A stretch of DNA of 64,000 bases, from positions 1 to 64,000 of the forward strand of contig CAAGKZ010000077.1 in assembly GCA_900770665.1 (NCBI GenBank), given 5' to 3'. This DNA is from Bacteroidaceae bacterium. Its GTDB lineage: Bacteria > Bacteroidota > Bacteroidia > Bacteroidales > Bacteroidaceae. The notes under the pieces are model-generated. The model did no database searches. It was not told the DNA's origin and saw only the letters and a program-made list of their open reading frames with translations. Below, piece by piece: positions 8,189-16,026 of this stretch. Positions within the stretch are counted from its first letter, which is position 1. Every line of letters starts with the position of its first letter. Position numbers and translations under genes: made by a program.

Positions 8189-8334
8189 AAACCGATTCAC
8201 TACAACTAAACGAGCATAAACAAAGTTGCGGTTTAGCGAGCGCAGAAGGCAAGCCAGCTTGCATTATGCCGAGCGACAGCAAGTTCGCCGAAGGCAACGC
8301 GGAGTACCCGCCAATGCACAGCGGAGAGTTTAAC
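8185..8334 (+). repeat. Translated repeat, copy 1
   Basis: About 150 bp, closely similar to copy 2 at 9207-9357. Both run from the start codon through GTTGCGGTTTAGCGAG, TTGCATTATGCCGAGCGACA and GTACCCGCC to GGAGAG. The reading frame is the same in both copies. Confidence 0.8.
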
Positions 8335-8361
8335 ACATTACAAACATATAATCATAGGTAA
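8185..8361 (+). CDS. 58-residue ORF made almost entirely of the translated repeat
   Basis: The reading frame starts at the ATG overlapping the previous stop (ATGA) and ends TAA one base before the next gene's ATG at 8363. Residues 1-50 are the same repeat-encoded peptide found at the N-terminus of the RhuM-Fic protein: a DHK/EHKQSCGLA segment, AEGKPACIMPSDSKF, then EGNAEYPPMH. It may be a leader peptide, a translational bridge between two coupled genes, or a relic of a repeat insertion with no product of its own. No signal peptide or membrane segment is seen. Confidence 0.45.
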   Translation: MKTDSLQLNEHKQSCGLASAEGKPACIMPSDSKFAEGNAEYPPMHSGEFNTLQTYNHR

Positions 8362-8362
8362 A

Positions 8363-9184
8363 ATGAAAAAACTAAAAGGTAAAAACATATTCACACAGAA
8401 AGAGATTAACGAGTTAAAACGTCTAATTACACTTCGCGTAAATTCAACAAACAAAAGTGAAAAAAAGAAATTACGCGATAAAATGCGTGAAATCGGTTTT
8501 TATGGTGGTGATGACTGGGGAATAAATGATTGCCAGATTGCAGATTTAGAGCGATTGGTCAGTGAAGGAAGAATTAAGGTTATCGGCAATAATTTAATCA
8601 GCAAGTCAGAATACAACTCAAATACAGTAGAACCCGTAAAAGAAAAAATTGCCACTGATCTTGTTTCGGTCGAGGAAGAACTCATTAAGGGAGATTTCAA
8701 ATCGGTAAGTTCACTTAGTGCAGATGCAATACCTAATGAAGCGGGCATATACTGCATAAAGCTACGTGAAGGCTCTACATTACCATCTAAATTCGGAAAA
8801 ATCCGCGAGGATAGAATCATATATATTGGCAAAGCATCAACATCACTAAGAAAAAGACTTTGGGAGGAAGAATTAAACCACAAAAAGGCAGCGACATTCT
8901 TTAGAAGTATCGGCGCAATGTTAAACTATTTACCCAAAGGCTCATTCGGAGGAAAACCGTCAAACTACAAATTTAGTAACGAAGACACCGATGCTATACG
9001 GAAATGGATGAAACAATCGCTACGTGTAAACTTTATTAAAGTCAAAGAGACTGAAATAATTAATATTGAGGATTCTTTAATAAAGAAATACACACCACTT
9101 GTAAACATCAGCAAGAATCCCAAAGCAAGCGAGGAGTTAAAAAATGCTCGACTACATTGTATAGATTATGTAAAAAATTTATGA
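8363..9184 (+). CDS. GIY-YIG endonuclease-domain protein
   Basis: 273-aa protein. Residues 1 to about 75 form a charged helical N-terminal domain (KGKNIFTQKEINELKRLI ... GFYGG) that I recall from other Bacteroidota GIY-YIG proteins. From residue 127 a GIY-YIG domain follows: GIYCIKL, then IIYIGKA, then LRKRLWEEE with the catalytic-type Arg, and a late Glu in NIEDSLIKKYTPLVN (about residue 235). All key positions are present, so an active single-strand nicking fold is plausible. It starts one base after the 58-residue ORF and is followed by a 22-bp gap to the RhuM-Fic gene. Partners and role are unknown; the neighbours suggest a defence or mobile-element function. Confidence 0.8.
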   Translation: MKKLKGKNIFTQKEINELKRLITLRVNSTNKSEKKKLRDKMREIGFYGGDDWGINDCQIADLERLVSEGRIKVIGNNLISKSEYNSNTVEPVKEKIATDLVSVEEELIKGDFKSVSSLSADAIPNEAGIYCIKLREGSTLPSKFGKIREDRIIYIGKASTSLRKRLWEEELNHKKAATFFRSIGAMLNYLPKGSFGGKPSNYKFSNEDTDAIRKWMKQSLRVNFIKVKETEIINIEDSLIKKYTPLVNISKNPKASEELKNARLHCIDYVKNL

Positions 9185-9189
9185 CCACC

Positions 9190-9360
9190 ATTAATCAACA
9201 AAACCAATGACAACCGATACCCCACAACTCAACGACCATAAACAAAGTTGCGGTTTAGCGAGAGCAGAAGGCAAGCCTGCTTGCATTATGCCGAGCGACA
9301 GCAAGTTCACCGAAGGCAACGCAAAGTACCCGCCTATGCATAAAGGAGAGCTTGACACAT
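9190..9360 (+). repeat. Translated repeat, copy 2, including upstream direct repeat
   Basis: It starts with TTAATCAACAAAACCAATGA, which recurs at 10321-10340, then continues with the same coding repeat as copy 1. The recurrence brackets the RhuM-Fic gene as a 1130-bp unit. Confidence 0.8.
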
Positions 9361-10340
9361 CACCAATTGCAATATACACAAGTGAAGACAATACGATTTC
9401 GCTTGATGTAAAGTTGGAGAACGAAACTGTGTGGCTTTCGCAAAGCCAAATGGCATTGCTGTTTGACACAGATAGAACATCTATACTGCGTCATATAAAC
9501 AACGTGTACAAAATTGGAGAATTGGAAAGAGAATCAACCTGTGCAAAAATTGCACAAGTTCGAAAAGAGGGAAAACGACATGTTACACGTGAGATACCAT
9601 ACTATAACCTTGACATGATAATATCTGTTGGTTACAGAGTTAATTCTATTCGTGGCACGCAGTTCCGCATATGGGCAAACCGCATTCTCAAAGACTATAT
9701 TGTAAAAGGTTACGCCATTAACGACAAGATTAGAATTGAGCATTACAAAGAACTTAAAGATGTTGTCCGTTTGCTTGCACATACTGTTCATTCACAAGAA
9801 AAGTTGAGTGATGAGCAATCTACGGGACTATTGTCCGTTGTTACCGATTATGTTTACGCACTCGATACCCTCGACCGCTACGACTATCAGCAACTGACAA
9901 TTGAAAACACCACCAAAGAGGAGCGATTCCACGCAACATACGAGAATGCGATGGAAGCGATTTTGAGCCTGAAAGAGAAATTCGGCGAGAGCAACCTGTT
10001 TGCAAACGAAAAGGACAACTCGTTCAAAAGTTCAATAGGACAAATATACCAGACATTCGGCGGTGTAGAATTATACCCAAGTGTTGAGGAAAAAGCTGCG
10101 ATGCTACTCTACCTTGTTACAAAGAACCACTCGTTCAGCGACGGCAACAAACGCATAGCAGCCATGCTGTTCCTTTGGTTTATGGAACGTAACGGCATAC
10201 TTTATCGCGCCGACGGCAGCAAACGCATTGCCGACAACACCCTTGTTGCCCTCACATTGATGATTGCCGAGAGCCGCACTGAAGAAAAAGACATAATGGT
10301 AAAAGTAGTTGTAAACCTTATTAATCAACAAAACCAATGA
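9207..10340 (+). CDS. RhuM-Fic/Doc fusion protein with a repeat-encoded N-terminus
   Basis: 377 aa. Residues 1-50 are encoded by the translated repeat. Residues about 60-170 form a RhuM domain (KLENETVWLSQSQMALLFDTDRTSILRHI ... NLDMIISVGYRVNSIRGTQFRIWA), a DNA-binding-like domain related to Bro-N/KilA-type proteins. After a helical linker, residues about 240-360 form a Fic/Doc domain with the motif HSFSDGNKRIAA. That is closer to Doc (HxFxDANKR) than to AMPylating Fic (HPFxxGNGR), so phosphotransfer as in Doc is possible. No separate inhibitory-helix antitoxin gene is visible next to it. The gene is bracketed by direct repeats and overlaps the AlaX-like gene by an ATGA. Confidence 0.88.
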   Translation: MTTDTPQLNDHKQSCGLARAEGKPACIMPSDSKFTEGNAKYPPMHKGELDTSPIAIYTSEDNTISLDVKLENETVWLSQSQMALLFDTDRTSILRHINNVYKIGELERESTCAKIAQVRKEGKRHVTREIPYYNLDMIISVGYRVNSIRGTQFRIWANRILKDYIVKGYAINDKIRIEHYKELKDVVRLLAHTVHSQEKLSDEQSTGLLSVVTDYVYALDTLDRYDYQQLTIENTTKEERFHATYENAMEAILSLKEKFGESNLFANEKDNSFKSSIGQIYQTFGGVELYPSVEEKAAMLLYLVTKNHSFSDGNKRIAAMLFLWFMERNGILYRADGSKRIADNTLVALTLMIAESRTEEKDIMVKVVVNLINQQNQ

Positions 10341-10396
10341 CAACCGAAACACCTCAACTCAACGACCACAACAAGGCTGAGTACCCGCCCATGCAT
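10320..10396 (+). repeat. Translated repeat, copy 3, lacking the central segment
   Basis: Same upstream direct repeat and start-codon region as copy 2, then a jump from CAACGACCAC directly to GAGTACCCGCCCATGCAT. About 84 nt (28 codons) of the central part are missing, still in frame, so the AlaX-like protein keeps a short repeat-derived N-terminus. Confidence 0.75.
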
Positions 10397-10810
10397 ACTG
10401 TAGAACACATTCTAAACCAGACGATGGTTCGTATGTTCGCATGCGAGCGCAGCCGTAACGCGCACATTGAGCGCAAGAAGAGCAAATGCGACTATACCCT
10501 GCCCTGCGCACCTACAGAAGAGCAGATAGCAGCCATTGAGCAGAATGTGAACGATGTAATCGCTCAACATCTGCCTGTGACAATAGAATTCGTTACACGC
10601 GAGAATATCCCTGCAGGGGTTGACCTTAGCAAATTGCCTGCAGATGCCAGCGAGACCCTGCGCATTGTCCGCGTGGGCGACTATGACGTATGTGCCTGCA
10701 TTGGAACACATGTGGGGAACACAAGCGAGATTGGACGATTCAAGATAATCAGCCATAGTTTTTATAACGGCACGCTGCGCCTGAGGTTCAAACTGGAGCA
10801 AAAACAATAA
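10337..10810 (+). CDS. AlaX-like alanyl-tRNA editing domain protein
   Basis: 157-aa free-standing homologue of the editing (tRNA_SAD) domain of AlaRS/ThrRS, expected to deacylate mischarged tRNA, classically Ser-tRNA-Ala. The zinc site is complete: HTVEH (H20, H24) and CIGTH (C121, H125), followed by the family-typical NTSEIGRFKI. The ancestral start may be the ATG at 10391 (MHTVEHILNQ). The 18 preceding residues are repeat-derived. It is probably a host gene onto which the repeat-linked cassettes have been stacked, since the YPPMH piece that ends every repeat copy is the natural AlaX start. Confidence 0.8.
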   Translation: MTTETPQLNDHNKAEYPPMHTVEHILNQTMVRMFACERSRNAHIERKKSKCDYTLPCAPTEEQIAAIEQNVNDVIAQHLPVTIEFVTRENIPAGVDLSKLPADASETLRIVRVGDYDVCACIGTHVGNTSEIGRFKIISHSFYNGTLRLRFKLEQKQ

Positions 10811-10845
10811 CAGAACGCGACAAGAAAGTGATTACATAAAGGTAG

Positions 10846-12150
10846 CTATTCCAATACAATGCGGAAGGTTACCTTTTCTTCATTGTTATGAGCAAGACGC
10901 AATGTTCCGCCATGCAGGCGGATAATCTGTTTCGACACGGCAAGGCCAATACCCGAACCGTCATGTTTGGTTGTAAAGAAAGGTGTAAAGATGTTTTCGG
11001 CGACATCGGCAGGGATTGCCCCACCGCTGTTGCTCACCTCAATACACACCTTCTCATCGGAGGCAATGCGCGAGCGCACCTCAATCCATTGTACACCGCC
11101 ACGCAGGGAACAGGCCTCGGCAGCATTCTTCAACAGGTTAACAAACACCTGCTGCAACTGCACCCTATCGGCATAAATCATGGTATCCTGTGGGGTTACA
11201 TCAATGTTCAGCGACACATTGCCGCAATCGACAAGCGCCTTTGTGTCATTCAGCAGGCCGGCAAGGTAAAAAGGTGTTTTCTTTGGTGGCGGAATACGTG
11301 TCACCTCGCGGAACGAATCGACGAACTGCATCAGGCGGTCGCTCGTTGCATGGATGGTCTCTAACCCCTGCTGCAGCACCTGGGGATTCTCCTTTGCATG
11401 AAGAAGAGTGTTGCTTATGGATGTTACAGGCGCAAGCGAGTTCATAATCTCGTGCGTGAGGATGCGCGTGAGTTTTTCCCACGCAAGCCCCTCTTGTGTG
11501 TCGAGCTCACGGTTGATGTCCTCAATTGATATCACGCGCAAATTAAGGCCGTCATACGTCATAGCCGAGCAGGTCAACAGCAGATTCACGTTTCCCGTTT
11601 CGGTTGCAAGGCACACACTCTTCTGCTCCATTGGAAGAATTGACAACATGGTATCTGCAAGCTGTGCCGACAGCGGACGCAACCTATCGATGTGGCTGAG
11701 CATGGGGACACCAAGCAGGCTAATAGCCTTGCTATTGTGTTTCATAACCGTACCGTTCTCAAGTACAACCATAATACCCACATTGGCACACTCCATAATG
11801 GTCTCAAAATACTTTTCCTTTTCGGCAGCCTTGAGCTTTGTCTCGTCGAGTACCTCCTTTATGCGGTTCAACGAGTGGTTAATTACTGAATAGCCCGCAC
11901 GCTTGGGATTCTCGACAAAGCGGTACGAGAAATCATTATTGCGCACAGCGGTGAATATGAAGTCGAGTTTCCTGACAATTCCACGATACACGTTAATGAG
12001 CTTTGCAGCAAACAGCAGAGCAAGAATTGCACACAACGCGCACAGACTATAATCCCCAATCGCCGCCATCCACCCCGCCGACAATGCAGCCGCCACCAAT
12101 AAGGTAACAGTGAACAATGGTTTCGAAAGAGGCAGACCGCGTTTTTTCAT
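10846..12150 (-). CDS. Membrane sensor histidine kinase (NtrB/AtoS type)
   Basis: 434 aa. Two hydrophobic segments (about residues 12-30 and 34-52) anchor it in the inner membrane with almost no periplasmic loop, so it may sense membrane or cytoplasmic cues. A HAMP-like/PAS-like region (about 60-210) precedes the HisKA domain with LTHEIMNSLAPV (phospho-acceptor H233). The HATPase domain has NLLKNAAEA (N box) and GSGIGLAVSKQI (G box). Its start overlaps the stop of the response-regulator gene by 4 bp (ATGA), so the two form a couple. Stop codon TAG. Confidence 0.92.
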   Translation of the reverse strand: MKKRGLPLSKPLFTVTLLVAAALSAGWMAAIGDYSLCALCAILALLFAAKLINVYRGIVRKLDFIFTAVRNNDFSYRFVENPKRAGYSVINHSLNRIKEVLDETKLKAAEKEKYFETIMECANVGIMVVLENGTVMKHNSKAISLLGVPMLSHIDRLRPLSAQLADTMLSILPMEQKSVCLATETGNVNLLLTCSAMTYDGLNLRVISIEDINRELDTQEGLAWEKLTRILTHEIMNSLAPVTSISNTLLHAKENPQVLQQGLETIHATSDRLMQFVDSFREVTRIPPPKKTPFYLAGLLNDTKALVDCGNVSLNIDVTPQDTMIYADRVQLQQVFVNLLKNAAEACSLRGGVQWIEVRSRIASDEKVCIEVSNSGGAIPADVAENIFTPFFTTKHDGSGIGLAVSKQIIRLHGGTLRLAHNNEEKVTFRIVLE

Positions 12151-13487
12151 AGTCCGTAACGCTTTATTTTGTTATAGAGAGTCTGGCGGGTAATTCCCAA
12201 CTTCTGCGCAACCATAGAGAGGTTGCCGCCACACGAAGAGATAGCCTCGGCAATAGCAGTGCGCTCCATATCCTCGAGCGTAGCACCCGCTGTACGCGCC
12301 GCTGCCGGCGAAACATGTAGCTGCAGATGGTGAGGCTCAATCGTTGCCCCGTCGCACATGATTACCGCCTTCTCCATTATATTCTGCAACTCGCGTATGT
12401 TACCCTCAAAGGGATGCGCCATGAGTTTCTCAGCCGTCTCGTGCGAAATACCGATAGCCTCCTTGCCATACTTCTCGCAATAGTGTTTGAGGAAGATTTC
12501 GGCAAGCGGAACAATATCCACCTGGCGCCTGCGCAGCGGTGGCAGATTTATATGCACAGTATTTATACGGTAGAGAAGATCCTGCCTGAAGCTGCCGTTT
12601 TCGACCATCGAATAGAGGTCGCGGTTTGTTGCAGCCACAATGCGTATGTCTATTGCCTGCGGTGCATTGCCGCCAAGCGGTGTAACCATACGGTTCTGCA
12701 GTGCTACGAGCATCTTTGCCTGCAGATGGAGCGGCAGGTTACCAATCTCATCCATAAACAGTGTTGAGCCGTTTGCAGCAACCATTTTTCCGGGGCGGTC
12801 GGCATGTGCATCGGTAAACGCGCCCTTCTTGTGACCGAAGAGTTCACTCTCGAAAAGAGTCTCGGGTATGGCACCCATGTCAAGCGACACCATCTCCTTT
12901 GCGCAACGTTTGGAGAGGCGATGTATCTCACGTGCCAACAGTTCCTTACCGGTACCGTTCTCGCCGGTAATCAGGATATTGGCATCGGTGACGGCAACAC
13001 GCTCAACCAATGTACGTATATGTTCCATTTCGGCACTGCCACCCCAGAACATCGGTACCTCCTTGCGCACAGGCACCTCCTGTTTCTTCTTACCCTTACC
13101 CATGGACTGCTCAAGGGCATTGAGCAGCGTCTCCATAAGTTTGTCATTGTTCCAAGGTTTTACAACAAAGTCGAACGCGCCATGCTTCATAGCCTTGACA
13201 GCAAGGTCAATGTCGCCGTAGGCAGTGAAAAGCACAACCTTCACATCGGGGAATTTTCCGCACACCTCCTTGAGCCAATAGATACCTTCGTTGCCGGTGT
13301 TTATTCCTGCGTGGAAGTTCATATCCAGCAACAATACATTCGGACGCTCGGCAGCAACGGTAGAAAGCAGCGTCGTTGGCGAAGAGAGCGTCACCACCTT
13401 CGCAAAAAATCCGTCGGCAAGCAATTTAACCGCCGACAGGATGTTCCTATTGTCATCAACTATAAGTAATGTGCCTCTCTTTGCCAT
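12147..13487 (-). CDS. NtrC-family sigma54-activating response regulator
   Basis: 446 aa in three parts. The receiver has phospho-acceptor D55 (LLLDMNF) and acidic pair D11-D12. The AAA+ activator domain has Walker A GENGTGKE (175-182), Walker B-type LFMDEIGNLP and a sigma54-contact loop reading GAFTDA (222-227) rather than the usual GAFTGA. The Fis-type helix-turn-helix sits at the end (NLSMVAQKLGITRQTLYNKIKRYGL). It should drive sigma54-dependent transcription. The adjacent efflux operon, with its sigma54-like promoter at 24682-24696, is the obvious target. A TAACTTCG promoter box lies just upstream. Confidence 0.93.
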   Translation of the reverse strand: MAKRGTLLIVDDNRNILSAVKLLADGFFAKVVTLSSPTTLLSTVAAERPNVLLLDMNFHAGINTGNEGIYWLKEVCGKFPDVKVVLFTAYGDIDLAVKAMKHGAFDFVVKPWNNDKLMETLLNALEQSMGKGKKKQEVPVRKEVPMFWGGSAEMEHIRTLVERVAVTDANILITGENGTGKELLAREIHRLSKRCAKEMVSLDMGAIPETLFESELFGHKKGAFTDAHADRPGKMVAANGSTLFMDEIGNLPLHLQAKMLVALQNRMVTPLGGNAPQAIDIRIVAATNRDLYSMVENGSFRQDLLYRINTVHINLPPLRRRQVDIVPLAEIFLKHYCEKYGKEAIGISHETAEKLMAHPFEGNIRELQNIMEKAVIMCDGATIEPHHLQLHVSPAAARTAGATLEDMERTAIAEAISSCGGNLSMVAQKLGITRQTLYNKIKRYGL

Positions 13488-13504
13488 AATTGTTTATTAT
13501 AGTG

Positions 13505-13512
13505 CGAAGTTA
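13505..13512 (-). promoter_or_regulatory. Probable promoter -7 box of the two-component operon
   Basis: TAACTTCG on the minus strand, about 17 bp before the response-regulator ATG. It would let regulator and kinase be made independently of the upstream efflux genes. Confidence 0.5.
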
Positions 13513-13538
13513 CAAAAAAAATGTCTAAAATACATAAT

Positions 13539-13613
13539 CCAATCAAGATACTTCACTACGTTCAGTATGAACAATTGCGTTTTTTGTCATACCGAGCATA
13601 GCGAAGCATCCAA
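13539..13613. repeat. Two half-copies of the TGTCA/TATGA repeat family
   Basis: CCAATCAAGATACTTCACTACGTTCAGTATGAACA is close to the right half of the 1371-1440 repeat. It is followed by TGTCATACCGAGCATAGCGA, resembling a left half. The halves lie head to tail in the gap between the permease and regulator genes. Confidence 0.55.
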
Positions 13614-13639
13614 ATAAATCCATTCAACTGCGGTGTCTA

Positions 13640-16012
13640 TCAGTTCGATTTCACCACATCGGCTGGGTTTTCAGTTGCGGCTTTCAGCGAGCGCAAGGTC
13701 ACCAACACCACCGTGACAACGGCAACAGCGACCAACACCGCCAAAGGCAGCCAGAATGAGAGTTCAATACGATTCACGAACTGCTGCAACCAATTATCGG
13801 CAATGAACCATGCCACCGGTGCGGCAATCACAAAGCAAATTGCAATTATTGACAGGTAGCGGCGGTTGAACATCGCAACCACTCCACCCACCGTTGCACC
13901 GTACACCTTGCGCACGGCAATCTCGCTGCGGCGGTGCTGTGTCTCGAACATAACGATACCGAACACTCCCATAAGCGATATCACAACAGCAATGAGCGCA
14001 AACATTGAAATGAGCACTGTCTGTTTCTTTGTATCGCCATAAATCTTGGCAATAGCTTCATCAACAAACTCAATATCCGGTTCGTAAGCATTCGGTTCAA
14101 TCTCCTTTGCAATAGAGCAGATATCATGATACACAGCCTCAACATCCACATTCTTGTGCAGTCGGACATAGAAATACATCCTGTAATTGGATTCACCCTG
14201 GCTATAAAGCATTGTATTTGTCTTTGCTTTGTCTGCACCCACAAGATTGATGTGCGGTATCACACCTACAATCTCCTCGCCATCCCACTTGTCGCCTATT
14301 CCAAGACCCGTAGCCTGCGAGGTGTAGTCGGTTATGAGATATCCCGGAGTACCCTTGACAAAACCGTTACCCATTATCACAGGAATACCAAACACCTCGG
14401 GAGCATTATGGCGCACATAATGAATCTGCATCCTTATCTCCTTGCCGTCTATGACTCTGCCATTATATCCATCGGATGCAAATATTTCCCAGTTGGTAGA
14501 TGTAACCGCAGCAATATTAGGGTTCTCGGCAAGTTTTTCTACAAAGAGTTCGTGTTTTGTGGCAAGGTCTTCGGATTTCACCACAAGCAGGTTCTCACGG
14601 TCAATGCCCACATCGTAACGTATCATATACTCATACTGCATTGAGAATACCAATGCCAGAATCATGAGTACCATTGAAACGGTGAACTGCACGGCAACAA
14701 GCCCTGCACGCAATGCCCGGCCAACCTTTGACGATGCAAAGCCTCTCTTCACAGCCATTGAAGCGTTGAAACGCGTGATGTAGAACGCCGGATATACAGC
14801 CGCAACAACAGCCATCGCCAACGCTATGAGAAGTACCAGTAGCACCGCCGCGACATTGTCACCAACAGCAAGCGAATAGGTTGCATACTCGCTAACCACA
14901 CTACCGTCCACGAGCGACACCATGCACAAGGCTACAGCAAGAGCTATCAGCACAAGCCCCACCGCTTCAAAGAAGAAGTTCATGCGCAGTGTCCACTGCC
15001 CGGCTCCAAAGACCTTGCAGATGTTTACCGAGCGCATACGTACCGGAACAAGCGCCATAAAGAAGTTCACGAAGTTTATGAATGCCACAACTACAATTAC
15101 AATAGCAATGGCAAGCATTGTCATTGTCACCCCCCAGGAGCCACATGAATAGTACTCATACTCCGTGTTGAAATAGAACTCATCCATAGGCATCAACCTC
15201 ACCGGCATATTGAGCATTGACTCCTTTTGCTCTTTACTGACCTCCTTACCTGTAGCTGCAGTATATTCGGCAAAACGCGCCTCGCTGAATTCATAGTATT
15301 TCTTGCTCCACAGAGCCACATAATCGTCAGGATTGGCATCAGGACGCAGTTTCACAAAGACCGAATAGTTCCAGTTGCCATTATCCATACCAAACTCGCG
15401 GTTGTCGTTGCGGAAAGCCTCGCGACCGGCAAGGATCGTATTCTCGGGAAAGTCCTTGAACAAAGCAACCACCGTGAGCGGCGTTCCGGGCTGTACGTTG
15501 CCTTCATCAAGTTTGATTATCGAGCCCACAGTAATCCCCATGGCCTCGGCCGTGCTCTGTGACAGCACCACGGCATCCTTCTGCTTGAAATCATCAATAT
15601 TTCCGGCAATGATGTCGAAAGAGAAGACATCCAAAATAGAACTTGTACAACGTACGACGGTCATTTTATTTCTCTCGTAGTTCTCACCCTCTCTCTTTAT
15701 CCACACCGGCACATCGTCGCCAAAAGGATTCATCGATGCAATGGCCTCTACCTGGGGCAGCTCGGCAGCCGTCTCGTAACAGATAGGGTTAGGAACATTC
15801 TCCGACCAACCTCCAAATCCTTCGTGGAATGGCGATACCATATAGACCCTCTCATTATCCTTGATGGCCTTGTTGAATGTCATTGAACTGTACACCTGCG
15901 ACATTATCATGTAGAAAGCCGCAAACGCCAGCGCAAGACCTGCAATATTCAAAAGCGAAGCAACCTTGTAACGCTTCAATGTTGTCAAAAAGTTCTTGAA
16001 TGCTATTTTCAT
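13640..16012 (-). CDS. MacB/FtsX-type ABC transporter permease (no ATPase domain)
   Basis: 790 aa from the ATG at 16012 (MKIAFKNFLTTLKRYKVAS); a longer frame to 16186 would overlap the upstream permease gene and is rejected. One N-terminal transmembrane helix is followed by a large MacB-type periplasmic domain, then three helices around residues 340-450, a second helix/periplasmic/three-helix unit, and the FtsX signature RRSEIAVRKVYGATVGGVVAMF near the C-terminus. It is paralogous to the genes at 16027 and 19536. Such permeases pair with a separate ATPase, presumably the one at 18691, to drive mechanotransmission-type efflux through TolC. Confidence 0.9.
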   Translation of the reverse strand: MKIAFKNFLTTLKRYKVASLLNIAGLALAFAAFYMIMSQVYSSMTFNKAIKDNERVYMVSPFHEGFGGWSENVPNPICYETAAELPQVEAIASMNPFGDDVPVWIKREGENYERNKMTVVRCTSSILDVFSFDIIAGNIDDFKQKDAVVLSQSTAEAMGITVGSIIKLDEGNVQPGTPLTVVALFKDFPENTILAGREAFRNDNREFGMDNGNWNYSVFVKLRPDANPDDYVALWSKKYYEFSEARFAEYTAATGKEVSKEQKESMLNMPVRLMPMDEFYFNTEYEYYSCGSWGVTMTMLAIAIVIVVVAFINFVNFFMALVPVRMRSVNICKVFGAGQWTLRMNFFFEAVGLVLIALAVALCMVSLVDGSVVSEYATYSLAVGDNVAAVLLVLLIALAMAVVAAVYPAFYITRFNASMAVKRGFASSKVGRALRAGLVAVQFTVSMVLMILALVFSMQYEYMIRYDVGIDRENLLVVKSEDLATKHELFVEKLAENPNIAAVTSTNWEIFASDGYNGRVIDGKEIRMQIHYVRHNAPEVFGIPVIMGNGFVKGTPGYLITDYTSQATGLGIGDKWDGEEIVGVIPHINLVGADKAKTNTMLYSQGESNYRMYFYVRLHKNVDVEAVYHDICSIAKEIEPNAYEPDIEFVDEAIAKIYGDTKKQTVLISMFALIAVVISLMGVFGIVMFETQHRRSEIAVRKVYGATVGGVVAMFNRRYLSIIAICFVIAAPVAWFIADNWLQQFVNRIELSFWLPLAVLVAVAVVTVVLVTLRSLKAATENPADVVKSN

Positions 16013-16026
16013 AGTGTTATGTTTTA

